Shown here in pieces: positions 9,501 through 16,244 of a DNA stretch of 47,421 bases; the first letter of the stretch is position 1; the number at the start of each line of letters is the position of its first letter. Below the pieces are notes generated by a model, which was not told the origin of the DNA, did no database searches, and was given only the letters and a program-made list of their open reading frames with translations. This stretch comes from Blastocatellia bacterium (lineage in GTDB: Bacteria; Acidobacteriota; Blastocatellia; HR10): contig JANWYV010000035.1 in assembly GCA_025055075.1 (NCBI GenBank), positions 75,163 through 122,583 of the forward strand, written 5' to 3'. Both the position numbers and the translations under genes were made by a program.

Positions 9501-10458
9501 GCGCGCGCGCGATCTCGTGCGGCAACTCCTGCTCTTCGGTCGTCCCTCTACGGGCGAGCGGGAGAGGTGCAACCTCCGTGGTTTTCTCGTCGAGGTCACC
9601 GCTCTGCTTGGACGCACGCTGCCGGAGCATATCGAGATCGAGTTAGATCTGCCACAAGAAGCGCTCTTCGTCGAGGCCAACCCGTCCCAACTCCAGCAGG
9701 TGCTCCTCAACATCGCCATCAACGCGCGCGATGCCATGCCGGCCGGCGGACGCTTGCGCATCGAAGCGCGGCTCGCAGACGTGGAGGTTCCACCGGTCCC
9801 TCATGTTCGACCGGGACGCTTCGCACGGGTGACGATCAGCGACACCGGTTCCGGCATCCCTCCGCACATTCTGCCGCACATCTTCGAACCGTTCTTCACG
9901 ACGAAGGAAGTCGGTAAGGGAACGGGCCTCGGACTGGCTGTCGCATACGGGATCATCAAGGCGCATGGCGGATGGATTGATGTCGAGAGCGAACCAGGGC
10001 AAGGGACTCGGTTTCATCTCTATCTGCCTGCTTCCGCCTCCTTGCCTGTCTTCGACAAACCCTCCTTCGAGGAAGAGGAGCCTCCGGGTGGACACGAGAC
10101 CATCCTCGTGATCGAAGATGAAGCGGTCATCCTTGAACTCGCTCGGCAGATGCTCCAGTCGCTCGGATATCACGTGCTCACCGCGCGCGATGGTCAGGAA
10201 GGTGTGGCCCTCTACTCAACCTGGCACTCGCAAATTGATCTGATCCTGCTGGATGTCGTCATGCCGCGTATGAGTGGGCATGAGGCCTTTCATCAGCTAC
10301 GTCGCATCAATCCGAAGGCCAAGATCCTGTTGATCACCGGCTATAGCCCGGAGCACGTCGCTGCCGAATTGCTCGCGCAAGGGGCATTGGGTGTCGTGCA
10401 GAAGCCCTACGAGCGAAGGGAATTGGCCCGCATCGTGCGTCAGGCGCTCGATGCGTAG
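6508..10458 (+). CDS. Large multi-sensor hybrid histidine kinase (REC-GAF-GAF-PAS-GAF-GAF-HisKA-HATPase-REC)
   Basis: 1316 residues, soluble, no membrane helix. Domains in order: N-terminal receiver with D73 (LADYRMPGMDG); two GAF domains (about 165-310 and 325-480); PAS with PAC (about 492-615); two more GAF domains (about 620-770 and 785-930); HisKA of the HDFNN type with H960; ATPase with its N box near 1068-1075, DTGSGIP at 1112 and a GxGLGL loop; C-terminal receiver with D1249 (LLDVVMPRMSG). The GGAGGTG before the ATG is strong. Having a receiver at each end suggests it takes phosphate from another kinase, perhaps the propeller kinase upstream, and hands it to a histidine phosphotransferase that is not in this window. 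Its PAS-kinase-REC half resembles the kinase at 35595-37706. Signals are unknown. Confidence 0.9.
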   Translation: MTAQVFEHTGHWSPEERSAYRILVIEDDPDHRLLETRALREHLGQEAVIVAVATAAEGLSALEHETFDAVLADYRMPGMDGLEFLRRVRDRELDVPVILITGLGNERVAAEALKQGAADYVIKEAGYWELLPSLVQRAIRARQTKRQIEEAQRRTTILHALTQAMSRTLEMQELLQILTRTCVEAFRAERATVYVLDRNAETILDVVTHDTRSGRAHVLQSLKGRRTDEFPIRWKLEEASGPLIISDATQSDLLPEDLVKALGVRSILGVPLRTRGKPIAALFVSAPQPNFFTAEDATFAQLIAEHAAIVLENARLYQEVRHRVFELNGLYEIARLLGLTRSPHEVYGELTALIAHLIGATRCVIATYDPTTRTLRAELPGYRVEDALAKVASYVVSEELRTFWDLRSQGPFIANRREEIPRPLQPLALEFGVENLLVAAMLAEGRTIGIIYALDKPGGFTPEDARVLSIFANQAAHVIQSARLYEELARSEQKYRSLFENAIVGIYRSTPEGRMLMANPTMARLLEYPNVEALLAIPAHEIWANPQDREPWCQQVEQHGVFESEYQVRTRTGRIRWVHDVVRVVRDADGRVLYYEGALLDITELKRAEAEREAMLEITQGATAIADLDELFPVIHRALNRVLLAENFFIALYDAQTGYFHFPYFADQYDAPPPPMRLEKTATAYVFRTGRPQRLTRERCRQLIERGELELVGTPSACWLGVPLRTPRETIGVLVVQHYEDEHAYTDRDLGFLASVANHIAVIIERKRAEEAERRTREHLARIYDLVTRFQRQELFDHAARTLAQLFEVEYASLGVVEGGTRVRALAFYSDGELQHDLSYPLHGTPCENIISRAEWCAYSRGAWEAFPEDEILTTLRIESYIGAPILSSTGEVLGVVNAFGKRPRSFTEVDAYPLQIIGQRVGAEIERLREEEARLKLQEQLYQAQKMESIGTLAGGIAHDFNNILTGMMGFAELALMELGSNHPVAEDLRHILSLGARARDLVRQLLLFGRPSTGERERCNLRGFLVEVTALLGRTLPEHIEIELDLPQEALFVEANPSQLQQVLLNIAINARDAMPAGGRLRIEARLADVEVPPVPHVRPGRFARVTISDTGSGIPPHILPHIFEPFFTTKEVGKGTGLGLAVAYGIIKAHGGWIDVESEPGQGTRFHLYLPASASLPVFDKPSFEEEEPPGGHETILVIEDEAVILELARQMLQSLGYHVLTARDGQEGVALYSTWHSQIDLILLDVVMPRMSGHEAFHQLRRINPKAKILLITGYSPEHVAAELLAQGALGVVQKPYERRELARIVRQALDA

Positions 10459-10476
10459 CTCTCACCCCTCTCATGC

Positions 10477-10501
10477 GGGGCCCCGCGCGAGGCGAGGCCC
10501 C
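10477..10501. terminator. GC-rich stem-loop between convergent genes
   Basis: GGGGCC (10477-10482) and GGCCCC (10496-10501) can pair around a 13-base loop in the 54-base gap between two convergent genes. There is no T-run on either side, so it may stop transcription weakly, in both directions, or protect 3' ends. Confidence 0.35.
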
Positions 10502-10512
10502 AGCAGCGGATA

Positions 10513-12078
10513 TCACTCCTGCGGCGGAATCTGAGGCCCAGGCTGCGGTCGCGGCAGCGGCTTGCGAGGGAGTTTCTCATCACGCATGGCCGCGTGATAA
10601 ACGAACGACGCCATGATCACCGCCGCTTGCATCAGATCGCTCGGCAAGAGCCGATCGTACACGTCCATATTCGTGTGATGGGTGCGCGTGCTGTAATCGA
10701 TTGGATCTTGGATGAATTGAAAGGCCGGAATGCCCACGGCATCGAAAGCGAGATGATCGGTGCCTCCCGTCCCGCGAATCGTCACCGTCGTCGCTCCCAA
10801 ATCGTGGAAAGGACGCAGCCAGGCTTCGAAGATCGGGCGCACAGCATCATTGCCCTGAAGATAGATGCCGCGTATCCGCCCCGTCCCGTTGTCGAGATTG
10901 AAATAGACGGAGATCTTCGCATGAGCGGGCTTCAGCTCCATCGTGCGCGGATCGCCGAAATACTTCTCCACATAAGCGCGCGAGCCCAAGAGCCCTTGCT
11001 CCTCTCCTGTCCAGAGGGCGACGCGAATGGTGCGTCGCGGTTGGACGCCGATCGCTTTGAGAATCCGCACGGCCTCCATGACAACGGCCGATCCGGCGGC
11101 ATTATCGGTCGCCCCTGTGCCCGCATGCCAGGAGTCTAAGTGCGCGCCCAACATCACGAGTTCATCCTTCAGCTTCGGATCGACGCCGGGGATCTCCGCG
11201 AGCACGTTGTAACCTTGCAGGTCATCATCGTGAAAGCGGGTCCTAATGGTGATCTCCAGTTTCACGGGGATCTTCTTCTCCAGCAACCGAGCGATCCGCG
11301 CATAATGCTCGATCGCGACGACAAGCGACGGTACTGCCGGTTCCGCATTGATCCGATAGGATCCGCCTCCCGTGACGAAGATCGTTCCGTGTTCCCCTCG
11401 ACTCGGTTCAAGCACGACAGCCACCCCCTCCTCACGGAGGAACCGCTGGATCTTTTCCTGGAGGGCGCGCTGAGCGCGTAGTTCCTCTCGTTGCGCTTCC
11501 ATGGGAGAGCGCACGCCTGGTTCCGGAGCCTGCGCCAGACGTTTCAAATCGTCCTCGCTATGCCGCCGCGCGTCCGGCTCAAAGCGCGTGACTACTTGAC
11601 GCGGCGGCTGCAGCATGACGATGGCTCCCTTGAGCTTCCCTTTGTAGGCCGCGAAATCCTCCTCCGAGCGAAGGGTGACTAACACCGGAGAGCCCACCAC
11701 TGTGCCTTCGGTTCCCGGCGTCCACGCCTTCGGATAGGCGATGATCGGCATGTACGTCGGCTCGAGCATCTCAATGGAAAATCGCTCGACCGACCACCCG
11801 CGCCCGAAGGTCCCCCATGGCTCCAGTCGGGCGTTCGAGAGTCCCCACTCCTTGAACTTCTCGCGCGCCCATTCACTCGCCGCTTTCAGATTCGGGGAGC
11901 CCGTCAACCGCGGCCCATACACATCCGTTAAATAACTCGCGATCTCCATGACCTTGGAATTCCCAAATCCCTCCTGCTTGATCCGCGCGATCACCTGCAA
12001 ATCCACTGGTTCTTCGGCCCGAACCAGCGGAGGGATGACGAGCAGCAGAAAGAGGAACACGGCCATGTGACGCCTCAT
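10513..12078 (-). CDS. Secreted M28-family zinc aminopeptidase with PA domain
   Basis: 521 residues. A signal peptide (VFLFLLLVIPPLVRA) is followed by an N-terminal lid region, an inserted PA domain and the M28 catalytic core. Metal and catalytic residues are visible: H313 in HLDSW, D325 in TDNAAG, E359-E360 in TGEEQG, a later Asp, and the C-terminal histidine in GGTDHLAFD. The family (M28, close to carboxypeptidase Q / PSMA-like enzymes) removes amino acids or dipeptides outside the cytoplasm with two zinc ions. The ATG at 12078 is preceded by GGAGGGAG and begins the signal peptide; the frame is open about 100 codons further upstream without family similarity. It appears to be monocistronic, convergent with the hybrid kinase. 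Confidence 0.9.
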   Translation of the reverse strand: MRRHMAVFLFLLLVIPPLVRAEEPVDLQVIARIKQEGFGNSKVMEIASYLTDVYGPRLTGSPNLKAASEWAREKFKEWGLSNARLEPWGTFGRGWSVERFSIEMLEPTYMPIIAYPKAWTPGTEGTVVGSPVLVTLRSEEDFAAYKGKLKGAIVMLQPPRQVVTRFEPDARRHSEDDLKRLAQAPEPGVRSPMEAQREELRAQRALQEKIQRFLREEGVAVVLEPSRGEHGTIFVTGGGSYRINAEPAVPSLVVAIEHYARIARLLEKKIPVKLEITIRTRFHDDDLQGYNVLAEIPGVDPKLKDELVMLGAHLDSWHAGTGATDNAAGSAVVMEAVRILKAIGVQPRRTIRVALWTGEEQGLLGSRAYVEKYFGDPRTMELKPAHAKISVYFNLDNGTGRIRGIYLQGNDAVRPIFEAWLRPFHDLGATTVTIRGTGGTDHLAFDAVGIPAFQFIQDPIDYSTRTHHTNMDVYDRLLPSDLMQAAVIMASFVYHAAMRDEKLPRKPLPRPQPGPQIPPQE

Positions 12079-12200
12079 ACTCCCTCCCTCCGTTGTGGAA
12101 TGCTCGACTTCAGCCGTGCAGAGATACATGAATCCGTCTGAAAAGGCAAGGTTGATCAATGCTTCGCGAATATTCGGAGGGACACAACGCCCCCACGCCT

Positions 12201-12569
12201 TCAGGAGCGAGGAATGAACACTTCGCGAGGCGGAACACGCTCTCCGCGCCCTGTCAACAGCCCGATTCCATGTTCCCGAACGGCGGCAACGGTATGCTGA
12301 TCGATTCGCACGCCGAAGACGTAGGCCAAGCATGGTCCCGGCACGCCGGCGGCCCGAAGTCGCTTCTGCCATCCGGCAGACTGCATCTGCTGCGCCTGAT
12401 CGCGTACGACGCGGCGGCTCAGCCGCGTCTTAACCTCGACGATCACACAGATCGTCTCACCTGTCGGATCCTGAACAGGGACGACGACGTCAATCTCTCC
12501 GTTCAGAGAGAGGGTGGAAGGTTCGGCCAAAAGACGATATCCCTTTTCCTCCAACACCGTGAGGAGCAC
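12201..12569 (-). CDS. PD-(D/E)XK nuclease-like C-terminal part of a frame-split gene
   Basis: About 122 residues in the -1 frame relative to the coiled-coil ORF just upstream, overlapping it at 12503-12569. The segment GEIDVVVPV followed by ICVIVEVKTRLSRR has the D...ExK spacing of the PD-(D/E)XK nuclease fold. In the family as I know it, this domain is fused behind a DUF3782-type coiled coil through a GATIEEE-like linker, which is exactly where the break lies. The apparent GTG start has no Shine-Dalgarno, so it is most likely not an independent gene. Either it is made by frameshifting or the gene is broken or misread. Function in the family is not established. Confidence 0.6.
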   Translation of the reverse strand: MLLTVLEEKGYRLLAEPSTLSLNGEIDVVVPVQDPTGETICVIVEVKTRLSRRVVRDQAQQMQSAGWQKRLRAAGVPGPCLAYVFGVRIDQHTVAAVREHGIGLLTGRGERVPPREVFIPRS

Positions 12570-13075
12570 GCTTTCGGCTTCTTCTTTTCTTCTTCAATCG
12601 TCGCTCCAAGTGCTCTCTGAAACTGCCCTATCTCCCTAATGGCCGCTTCCACGCGTTCCATGCGCTTCTCCATCCGCTGCTGTGCCTTGGCCAACTGTTC
12701 CGCGGCAGCTTCTAACCGTTCCATTCGTTCCTCCGCCCGCCGTTGCGCATCCGCCAGTCGCTCCACCACGCTCTCTAATCGCTCCACGCGTTTTTCTAAC
12801 TGGTCCACTCGTTCCTCCGTCCGTCGCTGCGCCTGCACCAACTGCTCTACCATTGCCTCCAACCGAGCGACGACAACCGCTAATTCCTCCAGGCGCTCTT
12901 CCGTGCGCCGCTGCGCCAGGGCTAATTGCCGCTGTGCTTCAGCCAACTCCCGGATGATAGCCGGGAGCCTCAAGAGGTCCTCCGTCAAAATCAGACGGCG
13001 CAATTCAGCCTGCCACTCCGGGTGCTGCGCCAAAAGGCGAATCAGATCGGAGAACTCACTCACCGTGAACGCCAT
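12503..13075 (-). CDS. Coiled-coil protein, DUF3782-like, N-terminal part of a frame-split gene
   Basis: 190 residues. After a short N-terminal region (FSDLIRLLAQHPEWQAELRR) comes a long coiled coil (about 45-155) built from repeats of the type LxxAQRRTEERLxxLxxxVERLE. The last 22 residues after GATIEEE (KKKPKACSSRC and on) look like out-of-frame translation. One frame over, the same DNA reads AESVLLTVLEEKGYRLL and continues into the nuclease-like part. The break lies in the purine run GAAGAAGAAAAGAAGAAG near 12577-12595 (plus-strand TTCTTC run). Restoring one base to give six GAA codons would join both halves into a protein of about 290 residues. The start ATG at 13075 is well defined by the conserved N-terminus. 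Confidence 0.65.
   Translation of the reverse strand: MAFTVSEFSDLIRLLAQHPEWQAELRRLILTEDLLRLPAIIRELAEAQRQLALAQRRTEERLEELAVVVARLEAMVEQLVQAQRRTEERVDQLEKRVERLESVVERLADAQRRAEERMERLEAAAEQLAKAQQRMEKRMERVEAAIREIGQFQRALGATIEEEKKKPKACSSRCWRKRDIVFWPNLPPSL
12640..12960 (-). repeat. Degenerate in-gene repeats coding the coiled coil
   Basis: Units of roughly 63-84 bp that encode AQRRTEERL/AQRRAEERM/AQQRMEKRM-type segments recur four times inside the coiled-coil gene. The repeats are diverged at DNA level but clear in the protein. They could promote length variation by recombination. Confidence 0.55.
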
Positions 13076-13223
13076 GATTCTACCGTTCCCTACTCTATTT
13101 CGCCTGACGATGTATCACACTGGCCTCGTGAAAGCGAGCAACTTCGTACTCGCATGAGCATCCTTTCGCGCCGAGGCTTCCCTCCCTCACGTGGATTACG
13201 CCGTTCTTCGCAACCTCATCCCC

Positions 13224-14435
13224 TCACGCCTGCGCCCGAGCGAATTCGAGTAATCGCGCGACAGCCTCTTGAAGCACCTCGAAAGATGTAGCGTAGGAGA
13301 TACGCACATATCCCTCTGTGCCGAAAGACACCCCTGCGGTGAGGGCGATCTGACATTCCTCGAGAAGGCGCGCCTCCAAGTCCCTCGATGTCCGAACGCC
13401 GCGCGCGCGCATCAACTCCCGCACGTCGGGGAAGACATAGAAAGCCCCTTCGGGCTCCCCGCATCGAATTCCCGGCACGCCGTTGAGCGCCTCGACCACG
13501 AAGTCGCGCCGCCGCTGATATTCTCGAAGCATGCGCGCCACCGAGTCCTGAGGCCCCACGAGCGCTTCCAAAGCGGCCTTCTGCGAGATCGAAGTCGGAT
13601 TCGACGTGGAATGGCTCTGGACTTTGATCATCTCTCGAATCCAAGCCAGCGGGCCCACGGCATATCCAATGCGCCATCCCGTCATCGCATAGGTCTTGGA
13701 GAACGATCCGACGAGCAACACGCGCTCGCGCAAAGCTTCCGGCAGCGAGGCCGCTGAGAATGGGACATGAGGGGGATACACGAACTCGCGATAGCACTCG
13801 TCGGAGAGGACGTAGCACCCGCGTTGAACGACTAGCTCCACGATGCGCTCGAACTCGGCTGGCGGGATTACGCGCCCCGTCGGATTGTTCGGCGAGTTGA
13901 GGATGAGAAGCTTTGCCCTTGGCGTCAGCGCTTCCTCAACCATCTCCGCCGTGAGGCGAAACGCATTCATTTCCGTGGGGATGATGACATTTCGTCCGCC
14001 GGCGAACGTGACGATCTGCGGGAACGTCACCCAATAAGGGGCAGGGATTAAGACCTCATCCCCCGGCTCGATGAGGGTCACAATGGCATTGAAGATCGCC
14101 TGCTTCCCTCCGGCCGTCACTATGACCTGCTCAGGGGTATAGGTCGAACCGAAGCGCTCGTTCAAGACTCGAGCGATCGTCGCCCGCAACTCAGCGATCC
14201 CGGCAGCTGGCGTATAGCGAGTGAAATCCTCCGCCAGAGCGCGACGAGCCGCCTCCTTGATATGCTCGGGCGTTGGAAAATCCGGCTCTCCCGCCCCCAG
14301 ATCGAGCACGCGCTGTCCGGCAGCACGCAGTCGCTCGGCGGCTTGCAAGACAGCCATCGTGGACGAGGCTTCCATGAGCTGCACTCGCTCGGCTGCGGGA
14401 AACTCTTCCGCTTTGACCATTCGTTCGTCGCTCAT
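13224..14435 (-). CDS. aspC: Class I aminotransferase, probably aspartate / aromatic aminotransferase
   Basis: 403 residues with the fold-type I PLP plan. Visible are LDLGAGEPDFPTP near the N-terminus, TAGGKQAIFNA, the PLP-contacting SPNNPTG and SDECY motifs, the Schiff-base lysine K247 in SFSKTYAMTGWRIGY, and the substrate-carboxylate arginine near the C-terminus (YVRISYA). It transfers the amino group between aspartate (or prephenate/aromatic acids) and 2-oxoglutarate. The class Ib sequence style fits enzymes annotated as aspartate or aspartate/prephenate aminotransferase, and substrate cannot be settled further. The ATG at 14435 has GGAGGAGAAGAGG just upstream; longer starts lack family similarity. 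coaD lies 26 bases upstream on the same strand, so the pair may be co-transcribed. Confidence 0.88.
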   Translation of the reverse strand: MSDERMVKAEEFPAAERVQLMEASSTMAVLQAAERLRAAGQRVLDLGAGEPDFPTPEHIKEAARRALAEDFTRYTPAAGIAELRATIARVLNERFGSTYTPEQVIVTAGGKQAIFNAIVTLIEPGDEVLIPAPYWVTFPQIVTFAGGRNVIIPTEMNAFRLTAEMVEEALTPRAKLLILNSPNNPTGRVIPPAEFERIVELVVQRGCYVLSDECYREFVYPPHVPFSAASLPEALRERVLLVGSFSKTYAMTGWRIGYAVGPLAWIREMIKVQSHSTSNPTSISQKAALEALVGPQDSVARMLREYQRRRDFVVEALNGVPGIRCGEPEGAFYVFPDVRELMRARGVRTSRDLEARLLEECQIALTAGVSFGTEGYVRISYATSFEVLQEAVARLLEFARAQA

Positions 14436-14461
14436 CCTCTTCTCCTCCCGCCTGCATCGGA

Positions 14462-14944
14462 TTACATTTTTCCAAAAAGCTTCTCCCTCATCCGCCGCTC
14501 GACGCTTGGTGGAACGACGCCCGCGATGTTTCCTCCGAGCGCGCACACCTCCTTCACGAGGCGAGAGCTGAGGTAGGTATAGGGTTCGGCCGGCATCATG
14601 AAGATCGTCTCGATCGTCGGATCGAGCCGCCGGTTCATGAGGGCCATTTGGAATTCGTACTCGTAATCGGAGATCGCGCGAATACCTCGGATGATGACTT
14701 GTGCCCCGACCTTGCGGACGTACTCAACGAGCAATCCGTCGAACGTATCCACGCGGACCTGGGGAGACCGAATAACCTCGCGGATCATCTCCACGCGCTC
14801 TTCGACGGTGAAGAGGGGCGTCTTCGCCGGATTGATGAGCACGGCGACGATCACCTCATCGAAGAGGCGCGCGGCTCGCTCGATCAAGTCCAGATGTCCA
14901 TTTGTGAGGGGATCGAACGATCCCGGATAAACCGCTCGACGCAT
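14462..14944 (-). CDS. coaD: Phosphopantetheine adenylyltransferase
   Basis: 160 residues, the usual length. The N-terminal nucleotidyltransferase motif [16 protein letters not shown] (TNGH at 14-17) and the C-terminal SSRLVKEV segment that binds ATP phosphates are both present, as is the [16 protein letters not shown] stretch typical of CoaD. It joins 4'-phosphopantetheine to AMP, the fourth step of coenzyme A synthesis. The ATG at 14944 is chosen because AAGGAGG lies nearby upstream. It diverges from prfB. Confidence 0.97.
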   Translation of the reverse strand: MRRAVYPGSFDPLTNGHLDLIERAARLFDEVIVAVLINPAKTPLFTVEERVEMIREVIRSPQVRVDTFDGLLVEYVRKVGAQVIIRGIRAISDYEYEFQMALMNRRLDPTIETIFMMPAEPYTYLSSRLVKEVCALGGNIAGVVPPSVERRMREKLFGKM

Positions 14945-15039
14945 GCCCCCCTCCTTTTGCTTCAATTCCCATTCAGGGAGGTAGGACTTGTCCTCCCGCC
15001 CCCTCCGCATCACGCGGTCCGCTCATCCGCACAAAGTCA

Positions 15040-15068
15040 TTGCGGAAAGGCCAATTTTAAGCTACCCT
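15040..15068 (+). promoter_or_regulatory. Possible prfB promoter
   Basis: TTGCGG (15040-15045), 17-base spacer, TACCCT (15063-15068). The -10 box is weak. It lies in the gap between divergent coaD and prfB, and no clear Shine-Dalgarno precedes either candidate prfB start. Confidence 0.3.
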
Positions 15069-15107
15069 ATTGTCGGATTCAAACCAATGGCATGGTGCGA
15101 TGGACCG

Positions 15108-16233
15108 ATGATCGAAGAGTTTCGCCAAAAGCACGAAGAGCTGAGCGAACGCGCGCTTGAACTCAGGAGGTTTCTTTGACATCGAGTCGAAGCGAGCGGA
15201 GTTGGCTCGACTCGAGGAGACGATGGCGCAGCCGGATTTTTGGAATGATCCGGCGCGCGCGGGACAGACGCTGCGCGTTCGACACCGCTTGGAATCCGAG
15301 ATCGAAGCCCTAGAGCGCATCGAGCACGAGCTGGAGGAGATCGAGGTTCTCCTCGATTTGGCTCAAGAAGACGAAGCGTTCTTCCAGGAACTGCGCGAAC
15401 GTACCTCCCGCCTGGCGACTGAGATCGAGGAGATGGAGTTGAAGGCGCTGCTCTCCGGAGAGCACGATGCGGGCAACGCCATCGTCACGATCACGGCGGG
15501 AGCGGGAGGAACGGACGCGCAAGATTGGGCGGAGATGCTCCTGCGCCTCTATTTGCGCTGGGCCGAGAAGCACGGCTATAAGACCGAACTGCTCGACCTA
15601 CAGCCGGGTCAAGAAGCGGGCATCAAGTCGGCGACGTTCCGCGTCGAGGGGGAATATGCCTATGGCTACCTGAGCGCCGAATCGGGCGTGCATCGGCTTG
15701 TGCGCCTCTCGCCCTTCAATATTGCGCACAGCCGCGAGACGAGCTTCGCTTCGGTCTCCGTCTATCCCGACCTGGGCGAGGACATCGTCATCGAGATCGA
15801 TGAGAAGGACCTGCGCATCGAGACGTTCCGTTCCTCCGGCGCTGGAGGGCAACATGTCAATAAGACGGAATCGGCCGTACGCATCACACACCTGCCGACG
15901 GGGATCGTTGTCTCCTGTCAGAATCAACGCTCCCAGCATCAGAACCGCGAGATGGCCATGCGAATTCTCCGGGCCAAGCTCTACGAACACGAGCGACAGA
16001 AGCGCTTGGCCGAACGGCAGCAGTTTGAGCAGAATAAGCGCGAGATCAGCTTCGGTTCGCAAATCCGAAGCTATGTCCTCCATCCCTACAAGCTGGTGAA
16101 AGATCTGCGCACGCGCTACGAGACGAGCGATGTGGATGCCGTCTTGGATGGCGAGATTGATGAGTTCATCCGGCAGTATCTGATCGCGAAGCGACGGGGC
16201 GCCCTTGAGCCGGCGCCGACGAAGACGGGTTGA
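15108..16233 (+). CDS. prfB: Peptide chain release factor 2, with programmed +1 frameshift
   Basis: RF2 recognises UAA and UGA and releases the finished peptide. The gene is read as 15108-15176 joined to 15178-16233, giving 374 residues. The first 23 codons end CTT TGA C, where ribosomes shift by one base to continue as FDIESKRAEL. The stop-recognition tripeptide SPF is at about 201-203 and the catalytic GGQ at about 246-248, close to their places in E. coli RF2. The start at 15108 gives a first segment about as long as that of E. coli (25 codons). ATG 15087, seven codons upstream, is an alternative; neither has a good Shine-Dalgarno. ftsK follows directly. Confidence 0.97.
15165..15180 (+). 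promoter_or_regulatory. prfB autoregulatory +1 frameshift site
   Basis: AGGAGG (15165-15170), three bases, then CTT TGA C (15174-15180). This reproduces the E. coli arrangement: an internal Shine-Dalgarno three bases before the CTT slip codon, then a poorly terminated UGA-C. When RF2 is scarce, the ribosome slips to TTT and completes the protein, so the site is a feedback control. Confidence 0.96.
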
Positions 16234-16244
16234 AGAGGACGCGC

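Noticed and set aside
12079-12372. N-terminal extension of the M28 peptidase ORF to 12372
   Set aside because: The extra ~100 residues are Arg/Ser-rich shadow sequence; the ATG at 12078 has a strong Shine-Dalgarno and begins a signal peptide.
12577-12595. Programmed -1 frameshift in the coiled-coil gene as the preferred explanation
   Set aside because: The tract GAA-AAG-AAG is a poor tandem slip site because the Glu codon cannot re-pair as AGA; a one-base indel is simpler. Kept only as a possibility.
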